Below are positions 32,544-40,225 of a stretch of 64,000 bases of DNA, piece after piece (position 1 is the first letter of the stretch; each line of letters starts with the position of its first letter). A model generated the notes under the pieces. It had not been told where the DNA came from, made no database searches, and worked only from the letters and a program-made list of their open reading frames with translations. Origin of the DNA: DSBG01 sp049975365 (GTDB lineage Bacteria > Desulfobacterota > Desulfomonilia > UBA1062); assembly GCA_049975365.1 (NCBI GenBank), contig JBNGDS010000005.1, positions 12,996 to 76,995 on the forward strand, given 5' to 3'. The translations under genes were made by a program, and so were the position numbers.

Positions 32544-34618
32544 GCACGAAAGACCTGCTTTTCGAGATCGGCACCGAGGAGATTCCTTCCGGGTTCATTC
32601 CACCAGCGCTCAGGTTCATGAAGACCTTTGTAGAAGGGAGACTTTCCGCCATCAAGATCGAGGGAGGCCCTGTAGAGGTCTTCGGTACCCCGAGGAGACT
32701 TGCATTGAGGGTCAGAGGCCTCTCTGAGACGCTCCCTGACACAGTGGAAACACGGATGGGCCCTCCCAAGAACATCTCCTTCGACACGGAGGGAAATCCC
32801 ACCAAGGCAGGAATCGGATTTGCTGCCTCAGCGGGGGTGGATATCTCCGAAGTCGTAATCCAGACAACGCCGAAGGGGGAGTATTTAAGTGTCACCAGGA
32901 CCATCCCAGGCAAGCCGGCAGTGGACGTTCTCCCGGCCCTTCTGGAAGAGATGGTCTCTGCCATGCCCTTTCCCAAGACCATGAGGTGGTCGAATCCCGG
33001 GGTCCGGTTCGCCCGTCCCGTGCACTGGCTCCTGGCCCTGTTCGGGGACACGGTCCTCCCGGTGAAATTCGGATCCATCGTTGCATCTGATACGACCTAT
33101 GGGAACCGGTTCATGTCGCCATCTCCGTTTTCCCTGAACAGCCCACAGCAGTATGAGGACCTTCTTGCTGAACACGCTGTGATTGCAGACATTGACACGA
33201 GAAAGGCGATGATCTGGAAAGAGATAGAAGACCAGGCACAGGCAATCGGCGCTGTGGTGAAGGACAAAGACCTCCTTGACGAAGTTGCGGGATTGCTCGA
33301 ATTTCCCCACGTGATCGTTGGGTCCTTCAGCGAAGATTTTCTCGCCCTCCCGCCAGAGGTGCTCGTGACCGTGATGAAGCATCATCAGAGATACTTCCCC
33401 CTGTATTCAAATACTGAGAACAATCGTCTCGTTCCGTACTTCTGCGCTGTGAGCAACGTCGTGCCCACGAACGACAGCACTGTGAGAACAGGATATGAAC
33501 GAGTGCTCAAGGCCAGGCTCGACGATGCCAGATATTTCTTCACCGAGGATCTCAAGACCCCCCTTGAGACGTATGCACAGAGACTCGAGAATGTAATCTT
33601 TCACAAGGACCTCGGGACATCCGCGGACAAGGTCGCGCGGTTCACCGCGGTGGCCATCAGCCTTGCGGAAAAACTTGATCCTGAAAAAAAAGAGATCGTG
33701 AAAAAGGTCGCCTCCCTGTGCAAAGGCGATCTCAACAGCCTCATGGTCTATGAACTACCCGAGCTTCAGGGGATCATGGGGAGGGAATACGCCCTCCGCC
33801 AAGGCCACGACAGGGAAACCGCAATAGCCATCCATGAGCACTACCTGCCGGCCTCTGCTGAAGATGCACTTCCCTCAGGGGTTGTGGGTGACATCGTGGG
33901 TATTGCCGACAGGATCGATACCATCTGCGGCTTTTTCGGCATCGGTATGGTCCCGAGTGGTACCTCAGACCCCTACGCCCTCAGGAGGCAGGCGATTGCC
34001 ATCGAGAACATCCTCCTGGAGAAGGGGTACCGTATCTCGATCCCGTGGCTCATCGGCGAGTCCCTCACACACCTCAAACATTCACTGAAGAGACCTGAGG
34101 GCGAGGTGAAACAGGATGTGCTCACCTTTTTTGCGAACCGGTTCGTTTCAATTCTTCAGGCGCGGGGGATCCCTGGAGATACGATCGAGTCCGTAATTGC
34201 ATCCTTCGATGATCCCCTCGACACGTTCAAGCGCGCTGAGGCAATAGAACTGGTGAGAAGGGAGCAGTGGTTCCCCGCCATCTGTGCGGCGAGCAAGCGC
34301 GTGGAAAATATCCTCAAGAAAACCGAGGCCGGCAATGAGGTGAACCAGGAGCTGTTCTCTCAGGACGAGGAACGGGATCTCTTCCGGGCTTTCCAAGACA
34401 TAGAAAACTCCTTCATTGTTCGTGCCGGAAAGGGAGACTATGCCTCTGCCTTGAAGCTGCTCTCAAGCCTCAAGGATCCCATAGACAGGTTTTTCGAGGG
34501 GGTTCTGGTTATGAGCGATGACCCAAACGTCAGGAACAACAGAATTGCACTCCTGAAATCCCTCATCCAACTGTTCGACAGGGTTGCGAAGTTCTCAAAG
34601 ATAACACCCCAGCAATGA
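32540..34618 (+). CDS. glyS: Glycyl-tRNA synthetase beta subunit
   Basis: 692 residues beginning with the canonical LLFEIGTEEIPSGFIPPAL. HHQRYFPLY and the HD-like central segment are characteristic, and the C-terminal anticodon-binding region (AIELVRREQWFPAICAASKR) is present. Together with GlyQ it charges tRNA-Gly. ATGA overlap with glyQ ensures balanced translation, and a second ATGA overlap couples it to the next gene. Confidence 0.97.
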   Translation: MSTKDLLFEIGTEEIPSGFIPPALRFMKTFVEGRLSAIKIEGGPVEVFGTPRRLALRVRGLSETLPDTVETRMGPPKNISFDTEGNPTKAGIGFAASAGVDISEVVIQTTPKGEYLSVTRTIPGKPAVDVLPALLEEMVSAMPFPKTMRWSNPGVRFARPVHWLLALFGDTVLPVKFGSIVASDTTYGNRFMSPSPFSLNSPQQYEDLLAEHAVIADIDTRKAMIWKEIEDQAQAIGAVVKDKDLLDEVAGLLEFPHVIVGSFSEDFLALPPEVLVTVMKHHQRYFPLYSNTENNRLVPYFCAVSNVVPTNDSTVRTGYERVLKARLDDARYFFTEDLKTPLETYAQRLENVIFHKDLGTSADKVARFTAVAISLAEKLDPEKKEIVKKVASLCKGDLNSLMVYELPELQGIMGREYALRQGHDRETAIAIHEHYLPASAEDALPSGVVGDIVGIADRIDTICGFFGIGMVPSGTSDPYALRRQAIAIENILLEKGYRISIPWLIGESLTHLKHSLKRPEGEVKQDVLTFFANRFVSILQARGIPGDTIESVIASFDDPLDTFKRAEAIELVRREQWFPAICAASKRVENILKKTEAGNEVNQELFSQDEERDLFRAFQDIENSFIVRAGKGDYASALKLLSSLKDPIDRFFEGVLVMSDDPNVRNNRIALLKSLIQLFDRVAKFSKITPQQ

Positions 34619-35694
34619 AAAAGGTCTTGCCTGCACACGGAATCAGAAGGAGACGGGACGAATCCAGCAGGAGAGACATGAGGGATGCCTTCTCCATTGA
34701 CGTGGATCGCATCCTGCACTCCCAGGCGTACACATCCTACATCGACAAGACCCAGGTATTCTATCTCGTGGGTCACCAGGGGATCTCACACCGGGTCATT
34801 CATGTCCAGCTGCTCTCCCGCATCGCGCGGACCATTGGGAGAAAGCTGGGTCTCAACGACGACCTGATCGAAGCGATTGCCATCGGGCATGATATCGGGC
34901 ATCCTCCCTTCGGCCATGATGGGGAACAGTATTTGAGCGAGCTCTGCACAGGGGCTGGGATAGGTCCGTTCAAACACAACCTCCAGGCCGTTCAGGCCCT
35001 GGAAAAGATAGAAAAAGCAGGATCTGGACTGAACCTGACCCTCCAGGTGCTCGACGGGATACTCTGTCACAACGGTGAGATGACCGAGCAGTCGATCTCC
35101 CCGGAGGAGGGCGCGAGCTTTGACGATCTGGACAGAAAGATCGGGATAATCCGGGAAGGCGGCAATCCCGTCCCCATGACCATGGAAGGATGCCTGGTGA
35201 GGGTCGCAGACACCATCAGCTATATCGGGAGAGATATCGAGGATGCCATATCTCTGAAGATCATTGAGAGGGAGGAGATCCCTCAGGACGTGACCGCCGT
35301 TCTCGGAGATACCAATGGAAAGATCGTCTATGCACTGGTGGAGGATCTGATCGGCCATTCAAATGACGAGGCCATCGTGTATTCCAAGAGAGTATTCTTT
35401 GCCCTGAAGAGGCTGAAGACATTCAACTACGAAAAAATCTACCTCGACACCAGGGTCAAGGCAGAGTCGTCAAAGATCAGGACCATGTACAGACTCGTGT
35501 TCGGGAGGCTCGTGGAAGACCACATAGCCTCGAGAAAAGAATCTCCGGTATACACAGAATTTATCAGCCGGCTTGGCCCCCGGTATGTCCAGGAACATGG
35601 CCCATATGAGACTGTGCGGGACTACATCGCAAGCCTGACTGATTCAGGGTTTCTCCGCCTTTTTCATACCCTGTTCGTGCCCAGGGTCGACTGA
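34615..35694 (+). CDS. dGTPase-like HD-domain phosphohydrolase
   Basis: 359 residues. RRRDESSRRDMRDAFSIDVDRILHSQAY is the N-terminal part of the Dgt family. HD-domain metal ligands are seen in SHRVIHVQL, AIGHDIGHPPFGHDGE (HD pair) and VADTISYIGRDIEDA. Family members hydrolyse dNTPs to nucleoside and triphosphate, often activated allosterically by another dNTP; substrate preference is not evident. It overlaps glyS by 4 nt, which makes it the last gene of the mgtE-glyS run. It converges with a selenoprotein gene, 32 bp apart. Confidence 0.9.
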   Translation: MKKVLPAHGIRRRRDESSRRDMRDAFSIDVDRILHSQAYTSYIDKTQVFYLVGHQGISHRVIHVQLLSRIARTIGRKLGLNDDLIEAIAIGHDIGHPPFGHDGEQYLSELCTGAGIGPFKHNLQAVQALEKIEKAGSGLNLTLQVLDGILCHNGEMTEQSISPEEGASFDDLDRKIGIIREGGNPVPMTMEGCLVRVADTISYIGRDIEDAISLKIIEREEIPQDVTAVLGDTNGKIVYALVEDLIGHSNDEAIVYSKRVFFALKRLKTFNYEKIYLDTRVKAESSKIRTMYRLVFGRLVEDHIASRKESPVYTEFISRLGPRYVQEHGPYETVRDYIASLTDSGFLRLFHTLFVPRVD

Positions 35695-35707
35695 ACTGAT
35701 TGTTTTT

Positions 35708-35724
35708 GCCCATCACCGATGAGC
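35708..35724 (-). promoter_or_regulatory. SECIS-like hairpin for the second UGA
   Basis: Minus strand: GCTCATC-GGT-GATGGGC, a 7-bp stem (one U-G pair) with a GGU triloop. Eighteen bases separate the UGA (35738-35736) from the loop GG. It lies mostly beyond the stop codon, as needed for a UGA this close to the end. Confidence 0.65.
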
Positions 35725-35726
35725 CG

Positions 35727-35939
35727 TCACACTCCTCAAGAACCGCCGTACCCGACCTGTACGGTTCCTCCCTCCACAATGACCGGAACAACACGTCTCC
35801 CGCCCGAGAGCTTGAGCATCTCTTGAAGCTTGGAATTGTCTTTCTTCACATCGTAGTACGCAGCTTTTGACCCATAGGCCGACCTGGCCTGGTCTGTATA
35901 CGGTCAACCTGCCTTTCCGTAGATGATGATGTCAGACAT
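35727..35939 (-). CDS. Glutaredoxin-like selenoprotein with two in-frame UGA codons (UXX-star type)
   Basis: 70 residues when UGA at codons 12 and 68 is read as selenocysteine. The first UGA sits in the redox motif (IIIYGKAG-U-PYTDQAR), where glutaredoxins have CPYT. VVPVIVEGG fits the thioredoxin-fold cis-Pro region. The second UGA is followed by Gly, Val and a UGA stop (GYGGS-U-GV-stop), so selenocysteine is third from the end. Each UGA is followed 18-19 nt later by a hairpin with a GGU apical loop. GGAGGT precedes the ATG and a promoter lies upstream. From memory, this matches the UXX-star (seleno)protein families; I could not check it. The alternative, a pseudogene with two stops, is unlikely given the intact motifs and SECIS-like hairpins. 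Confidence 0.85.
35868..35894 (-). promoter_or_regulatory. SECIS-like hairpin for the first UGA
   Basis: Minus strand: AGGCC-AGGTC-GGCCT (35890-35876), with an outer GACC/GGTC helix (35894-35891 and 35872-35869). The loop AGGUC is the same as in the E. coli fdhF SECIS as I remember it. Nineteen bases separate the UGA (35906-35904) from the loop GG, close to fdhF. Confidence 0.75.
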
Positions 35940-35970
35940 ACAACGACCTCCAGAATATGGGTACTGATGG

Positions 35971-35999
35971 ACTATAGCGTGAGAGAAACGAGAGGGCAA
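35971..35999 (-). promoter_or_regulatory. Predicted promoter of the glutaredoxin-like selenoprotein
   Basis: Minus strand: TTGCCC (35999-35994), 17-nt spacer, TATAGT (35976-35971). The start near 35964 leaves a ~25-nt leader containing the ribosome-binding site. It allows expression independent of the upstream transporter operon. Confidence 0.6.
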
Positions 36000-36023
36000 G
36001 GGTATTCAATGCCGGAACAGCTC

Positions 36024-36042
36024 AGGAGAAGATTCTTCTCCT
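36024..36042 (-). repeat. Hairpin overlapping the stop codon of the PaaK-like gene
   Basis: AGGAGAAG-ATT-CTTCTCCT, an 8-bp perfect stem whose edge includes the TAG stop (36043-36041). No T-run follows, so it is a weak terminator at best; an mRNA 3' stabiliser or processing site is possible. Confidence 0.45.
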
Positions 36043-37297
36043 ATGTCCATTCACGCTTGTCCACAAGTGGCTTTGCATCCCCCGCGATGCTTCCCGGCGC
36101 AACAAACTCCACCCGGTCAACCTTGACCGTACAGATTTCCTGGAACATCCGTTCAAAGTGCTCAGGAAAACCGATTCTGTCGATCTGGGTGTCCCGCGGA
36201 TCGATTCGTGCAGTCAGGATATCCCGGTGACCTTCCCGTTCTATGACAAGCTGCATGGAGGTGCCGGGAAACGTTTCTGCGAGATGTTTCACCTGGCTCG
36301 GGGCCACGAACATACCGCGTACTTTCACCGCATCCCCCACGCGTCCCGCGATGCCGGCAAGCCGGAGACTCGTCCTGCCACAGGGGCATGGTTCTACGAT
36401 CAGCCGTGAAAGATCCCCGGTCCCGAACCGAAACAGGAAGAACTGTGAATTCAGGCGGGTCACCACCACCTCGCCCAACTCTCCCTGACCGACATGTCTC
36501 CCAGTTGCCGGATCAACGAGCTCAACGATCACCTCCTCGCAGATATGCCATCCATTTTTTTCTGGACATTCATAGGCGACATCGCCCACTTCGGTGGCCC
36601 CGTACATCTGATAGGTATCGATCCCGAACTCTGTATCAAATCGCTTCCGCAGCGATGGTTGGAGAGGCTCTGCAGCAAAACACGCCCGTTTCACGGAAAA
36701 GTCTGTCGCGAAGGAGTAGCCCATCTCGTGGGCCTTTTCGATGATGGCAATGAGGAAACTCGGCGTACCGGTATATCCGGTAATGCCGAGGTCTTTGATG
36801 AGCTGAACCTGCTGCTGGGATGACGATGTGCCCGAAGGAACAACAGTAGCGCCCACACGGGCGAGGCCGCCATGAAAGGTAAGTCCGGCCGCTACCATAT
36901 GGTAGGAGAAGGCATTGAGCACCACGTCGCCTGGTTTGAAACCAGCTGCCGCGTAGGCACGAGCCCACAGAGGATCATGAGATCCCAGATGTGGTTCATA
37001 CACCGGACCTGGTGACGTGAATATTCTCTCGATGGGGGCTCCAGGGTCCGTAAGCCCTCCAAAGGGGGGATCCTGTGCCTCGAGTTCCACAAGCTGTTCC
37101 CTGGTTATGACCGGCAGGCGTACAAGGTCTTGTATTCCCTGAATATCTGATGGGGTCACTCCCTGCTCGTCCATCATCTTTCTGACCCGTGGAGAGCGCT
37201 CATACCCAAGGCGAACCATTTCAGCAATCCTGGAGTTCATGTATGCATCGCGTTCATCTCGTGGCAGGGTTTCTTTTTCATCAAAATAGGTTGACAT
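36041..37297 (-). CDS. Phenylacetate-CoA ligase (PaaK)-like AMP-forming enzyme
   Basis: 418 residues. PaaK-family features: DLVRLPVITREQLVE near residue 55, IFTSPGPVYEPH (the nucleotide-binding loop, differing from the usual SSGTTG), GYTGTPSFLIAII, QMYGATEVGDVAYEC, GELGEVVVTRLN and a C-terminal domain beginning RVGDAVKVRGMFVAPSQV. It should activate an aryl or acyl acid to the CoA thioester with ATP. The ATG has GAGGAGGAA upstream. It is the last gene of the transporter operon, which fits a role in activating an imported acid or its catabolic product. The altered P-loop makes the substrate uncertain. Confidence 0.82.
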   Translation of the reverse strand: MSTYFDEKETLPRDERDAYMNSRIAEMVRLGYERSPRVRKMMDEQGVTPSDIQGIQDLVRLPVITREQLVELEAQDPPFGGLTDPGAPIERIFTSPGPVYEPHLGSHDPLWARAYAAAGFKPGDVVLNAFSYHMVAAGLTFHGGLARVGATVVPSGTSSSQQQVQLIKDLGITGYTGTPSFLIAIIEKAHEMGYSFATDFSVKRACFAAEPLQPSLRKRFDTEFGIDTYQMYGATEVGDVAYECPEKNGWHICEEVIVELVDPATGRHVGQGELGEVVVTRLNSQFFLFRFGTGDLSRLIVEPCPCGRTSLRLAGIAGRVGDAVKVRGMFVAPSQVKHLAETFPGTSMQLVIEREGHRDILTARIDPRDTQIDRIGFPEHFERMFQEICTVKVDRVEFVAPGSIAGDAKPLVDKREWT

Positions 37298-37399
37298 ACC
37301 GTTCCTCCTCACAAGGTAGTTGTACAATGCCCCGGGTACGTGGTCAATGGAGGAAGAATTCTACCTGTACACCGCACCGAGAGACAATCACCACACTCC

Positions 37400-38203
37400 C
37401 TATAACCACCTCTTGCGCCGTTTGTAGGATTTTACGTCGCGATATGACCTGGCGGTGCCCCCTGCCCCTACGCCGAGGTAGAATTCCTTCACGTCCGGGT
37501 TTTCCCGCAGTTCATGGGAGGCGCCTTCCATGACGATCTTGCCGTTTTCCATGACGTAGCCGTAATGGGCGATCTGCAGTGCCATGTTCGCATTCTGCTC
37601 CACAAGGATGATGGTGGAGCCCTGTTCCTCGTTGATCCTGGAGATGATCCGGAAGATCTCTTTGACCACCAGCGGAGCAAGACCGAGAGACGGTTCATCC
37701 AGCAGCAGGAGTTTCGGATGGGCCATCAAGGCCCTGCCCATGACGAGCATCTGCAACTCACCCCCGCTGCAGTATCCTGCCAATGTTTTCCGTCGTTTCA
37801 CCAGAGACGGAAAGTAGTGGTAGACCATCTCGAGATCTCGCTTGTATGGTTTTGTCCATCTGGTGGCGGTGCCGACCCTCAGGTTTTCCTCCATGGTCAG
37901 GTACTTGAACGGCTGTCTCCCCTCGAGGACCTGGATGATACCCAGTCTGGTGATCTCTTCAGGGGAAGAATTCTGGACAGGGACACCATCGTAAATAATC
38001 GAGCCTTCGGTCACTTTCCCGTTCTCGGGTTTGAGGAGGCCTGATATGGCCTTGAGGGTCGTCGTCTTTCCGGCTCCGTTACTCCCCAGGAGCGATACGA
38101 TTCGATGTTTCTCAACAGACAGCGACACCCCCTTGAGCACCTGGATCACGTCCGAGTACACCACGCTGATATTATTGAGTTGTAGAACCGTTGTATCCTT
38201 CAC
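37400..38203 (-). CDS. livF: Branched-chain-type ABC transporter ATP-binding protein (LivF)
   Basis: 267 residues from the GTG with GGGGG upstream. Walker A LLGSNGAGKTTT, a signature of the GYCSGGELQM type (CSGGE in place of LSGGE) and Walker B KLLLLDEPSLGLAP are intact. The C-terminus extends ~25 residues beyond typical LivF with a basic tail (SYKRRKRWL), a form often seen in clusters that also encode AMP-forming ligases. It energises uptake through LivH/LivM with LivG. Confidence 0.92.
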   Translation of the reverse strand: MKDTTVLQLNNISVVYSDVIQVLKGVSLSVEKHRIVSLLGSNGAGKTTTLKAISGLLKPENGKVTEGSIIYDGVPVQNSSPEEITRLGIIQVLEGRQPFKYLTMEENLRVGTATRWTKPYKRDLEMVYHYFPSLVKRRKTLAGYCSGGELQMLVMGRALMAHPKLLLLDEPSLGLAPLVVKEIFRIISRINEEQGSTIILVEQNANMALQIAHYGYVMENGKIVMEGASHELRENPDVKEFYLGVGAGGTARSYRDVKSYKRRKRWL

Positions 38204-38220
38204 TCGACCACCCCCTTGCC

Positions 38221-39291
38221 TCAGTACGAGAACGGCCACAACCTGAAGTTCGAGCGTACAATGCGCCAGAGTTCAGCCAGTCCCTTCGGTTCGAAGAGGA
38301 TGAACAGGACAATGGCAAGCCCGAAGGCAAATTCCCTCAGGGAGGCCAGGTTGAGTCCGAACCCCTTGAGGATACCCATGTTCATGAATGTATCAGTTAT
38401 CCCCCGGAGGACCTCGTTCAGACCGGTGATGAAGATTGCCCCGAAGATAGCGCCCGGGACACTTCCAAGGCCTCCAATGATGACCATGGCGATATATTCC
38501 ACTGACAGCGAGAGCGTGAACGGCTCCGTGGTGATGCTGATCATGTAGTATGCCCAGACAGACCCCGCAATACCTGCATAGAATGAGCTGATGGCGAATG
38601 AGAGCAGCTTGTAGGGAAAGATCGGAATCCCCATGCCCTCTGCGGCACGATCGTTGTCCCGAATGGCTATGAACGCCCTGCCATAGCGTGTGCGCATCAG
38701 GTTTACCGTTAAAAAGGTAACCATCACGAGAATGGCATAGATCACATAAAAAAAATGCCTGTCTTCACTCATTTCGATACCCAGGAGAGATGCTGTGGGC
38801 AGCGTTATCCCCATCGTCCCTCGAGTGAGACTCTCCCAGTGGAGGAGTACGTATTCGATGATGAACTGGCCGGCCAGCGTTGCGATGGTCAAGTAGAGCC
38901 CCTTGAGTCTGCCTGAGGGGATTCCGAAGATCATGCCGATGCCAGCTGTGATCAGTCCTGCAGTTGGGACGGAAAGCCAGAAGGGAAACCCAAGTCGCGT
39001 GGCCAGTATTGCACCCGCATATGCCCCTACGCCGAAGAAAGCACCGTGGCCAAGGGATATCTGCCCTGTGAATCCGATGAGGATGTTGAGCCCCATAGCT
39101 CCGATAGCAGCGATCCCCGTCATGTTGATGACATAGAGCAGGTATGGACTGCTGGCAAAGGGAATGATCCCGAACAGGACGAGGAGCCCTATGAAGAGCC
39201 AGAACCGACCGAAATCGGTCTCAAAGATTCTCAGCTCCTCAGCGTAGCGTTCCCGGTAGTTTCCGCAGGGATGAAAGCGCAGCCTTTTCAT
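38221..39291 (-). CDS. livM: Branched-chain-type ABC transporter permease (LivM)
   Basis: 356 residues with about ten hydrophobic helices. LNILIGFTGQISLGHGAFFGVGAY and the GGLGSVPGAIFGAIFI loop (coupling region) are LivM hallmarks. It forms the inner-membrane pore with LivH. It lies 15 nt after livH and 17 nt before livF. The first ~30 residues are cytoplasmic and cysteine-containing (FHPCGNY). Confidence 0.92.
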   Translation of the reverse strand: MKRLRFHPCGNYRERYAEELRIFETDFGRFWLFIGLLVLFGIIPFASSPYLLYVINMTGIAAIGAMGLNILIGFTGQISLGHGAFFGVGAYAGAILATRLGFPFWLSVPTAGLITAGIGMIFGIPSGRLKGLYLTIATLAGQFIIEYVLLHWESLTRGTMGITLPTASLLGIEMSEDRHFFYVIYAILVMVTFLTVNLMRTRYGRAFIAIRDNDRAAEGMGIPIFPYKLLSFAISSFYAGIAGSVWAYYMISITTEPFTLSLSVEYIAMVIIGGLGSVPGAIFGAIFITGLNEVLRGITDTFMNMGILKGFGLNLASLREFAFGLAIVLFILFEPKGLAELWRIVRSNFRLWPFSY

Positions 39292-39306
39292 ATCGGCATC
39301 TCGTGG

Positions 39307-40185
39307 TTATACCCGCTCGATCTCAACAAGACCGAAGAGCCCATAGGGTTTGATGAGCAGGATGAAGACCAGGATCACATAGGGCACGACATCCCGAAGA
39401 GACGGAGAAATGTACCCGCAGGTAAAGGTTTCCAGGAGCCCGATGATGATGCCACCGATGATGGCGCCACCGATGCTGTCGAGACCCCCCAGGATGACAA
39501 CGGGAAAGACCTTCAACCCGATGGAGGTGATCTCGTGGACATTGGTTCCATTGATGATGCCCAGCACGATCCCGCTCATGCCCGCGACAAGTGCAGCGAT
39601 TGCCCAGGAGAGCGCAAATACCCGTTTGACGTGAACGCCTAACGAGAGAGAAGCCGTCTGGTTGTCTGCAACGGATCTCATGAAGATCCCCTGTGAAGAA
39701 AATTTGAAAAAGAGCCCGAAAAGGACAAGGAAAAGGATCCCGATCGCAGAAGAAGCAACGTAGACCGGTGGGATGAACAGAGTTCCAAGAGTGATCCCGA
39801 TGCCTGCGGGAAGGAATTCTGGGTAGGTGTGGAGGTTCCCTCCGAAGACGAACAAGAGGAGTCCCTTGAACATTGACGCCAGTCCCACTGTGAGCATGAT
39901 GACGAAGATGAGCGATTCTCCGATAAGGGGGCGGAGGAACACCCGTTCAACCACGAAACCGAGGACAAAGCTGCCTGCCAGGGTGATGAGGAAGGCTACG
40001 AGGATCGGCACGTGAGCCCAGGAGACCAGCACGAGAAAGACAAAGGCGCCGATGGCCATGAGTTCACCATGGGCAAAGTTCAAGACGCTTGATGACTTGA
40101 AAATCATGACAAATCCCATGGCGGAAAGCCCGTAGAGCAGGCCGATACTCAGCCCGTTTATCAAAAGCTGGAAAAAGAATTCCAT
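39307..40185 (-). CDS. livH: Branched-chain-type ABC transporter permease (LivH)
   Basis: 292 residues, about eight helices. LINGLSIGLLYGLSAMGFVMIF, VLNFAHGELMAIGAF and VVILGGLDSIGGAIIGGIIIG are diagnostic for LivH. The ATG follows GGAGGACGG. It pairs with LivM as heterodimeric permease; the substrate is set mainly by the binding protein. Confidence 0.93.
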   Translation of the reverse strand: MEFFFQLLINGLSIGLLYGLSAMGFVMIFKSSSVLNFAHGELMAIGAFVFLVLVSWAHVPILVAFLITLAGSFVLGFVVERVFLRPLIGESLIFVIMLTVGLASMFKGLLLFVFGGNLHTYPEFLPAGIGITLGTLFIPPVYVASSAIGILFLVLFGLFFKFSSQGIFMRSVADNQTASLSLGVHVKRVFALSWAIAALVAGMSGIVLGIINGTNVHEITSIGLKVFPVVILGGLDSIGGAIIGGIIIGLLETFTCGYISPSLRDVVPYVILVFILLIKPYGLFGLVEIERV

Positions 40186-40225
40186 TCCCGTCCTCCGTTT
40201 GTGTCGTATCCAGTGTGTCTGAGAT

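Noticed and set aside
35736..35738. Treating the second UGA as the stop of the glutaredoxin-like protein
   Set aside because: It is followed by two sense codons, a stop and a GGU-loop hairpin at SECIS spacing. A single-Sec product ending GGS remains possible but explains less.
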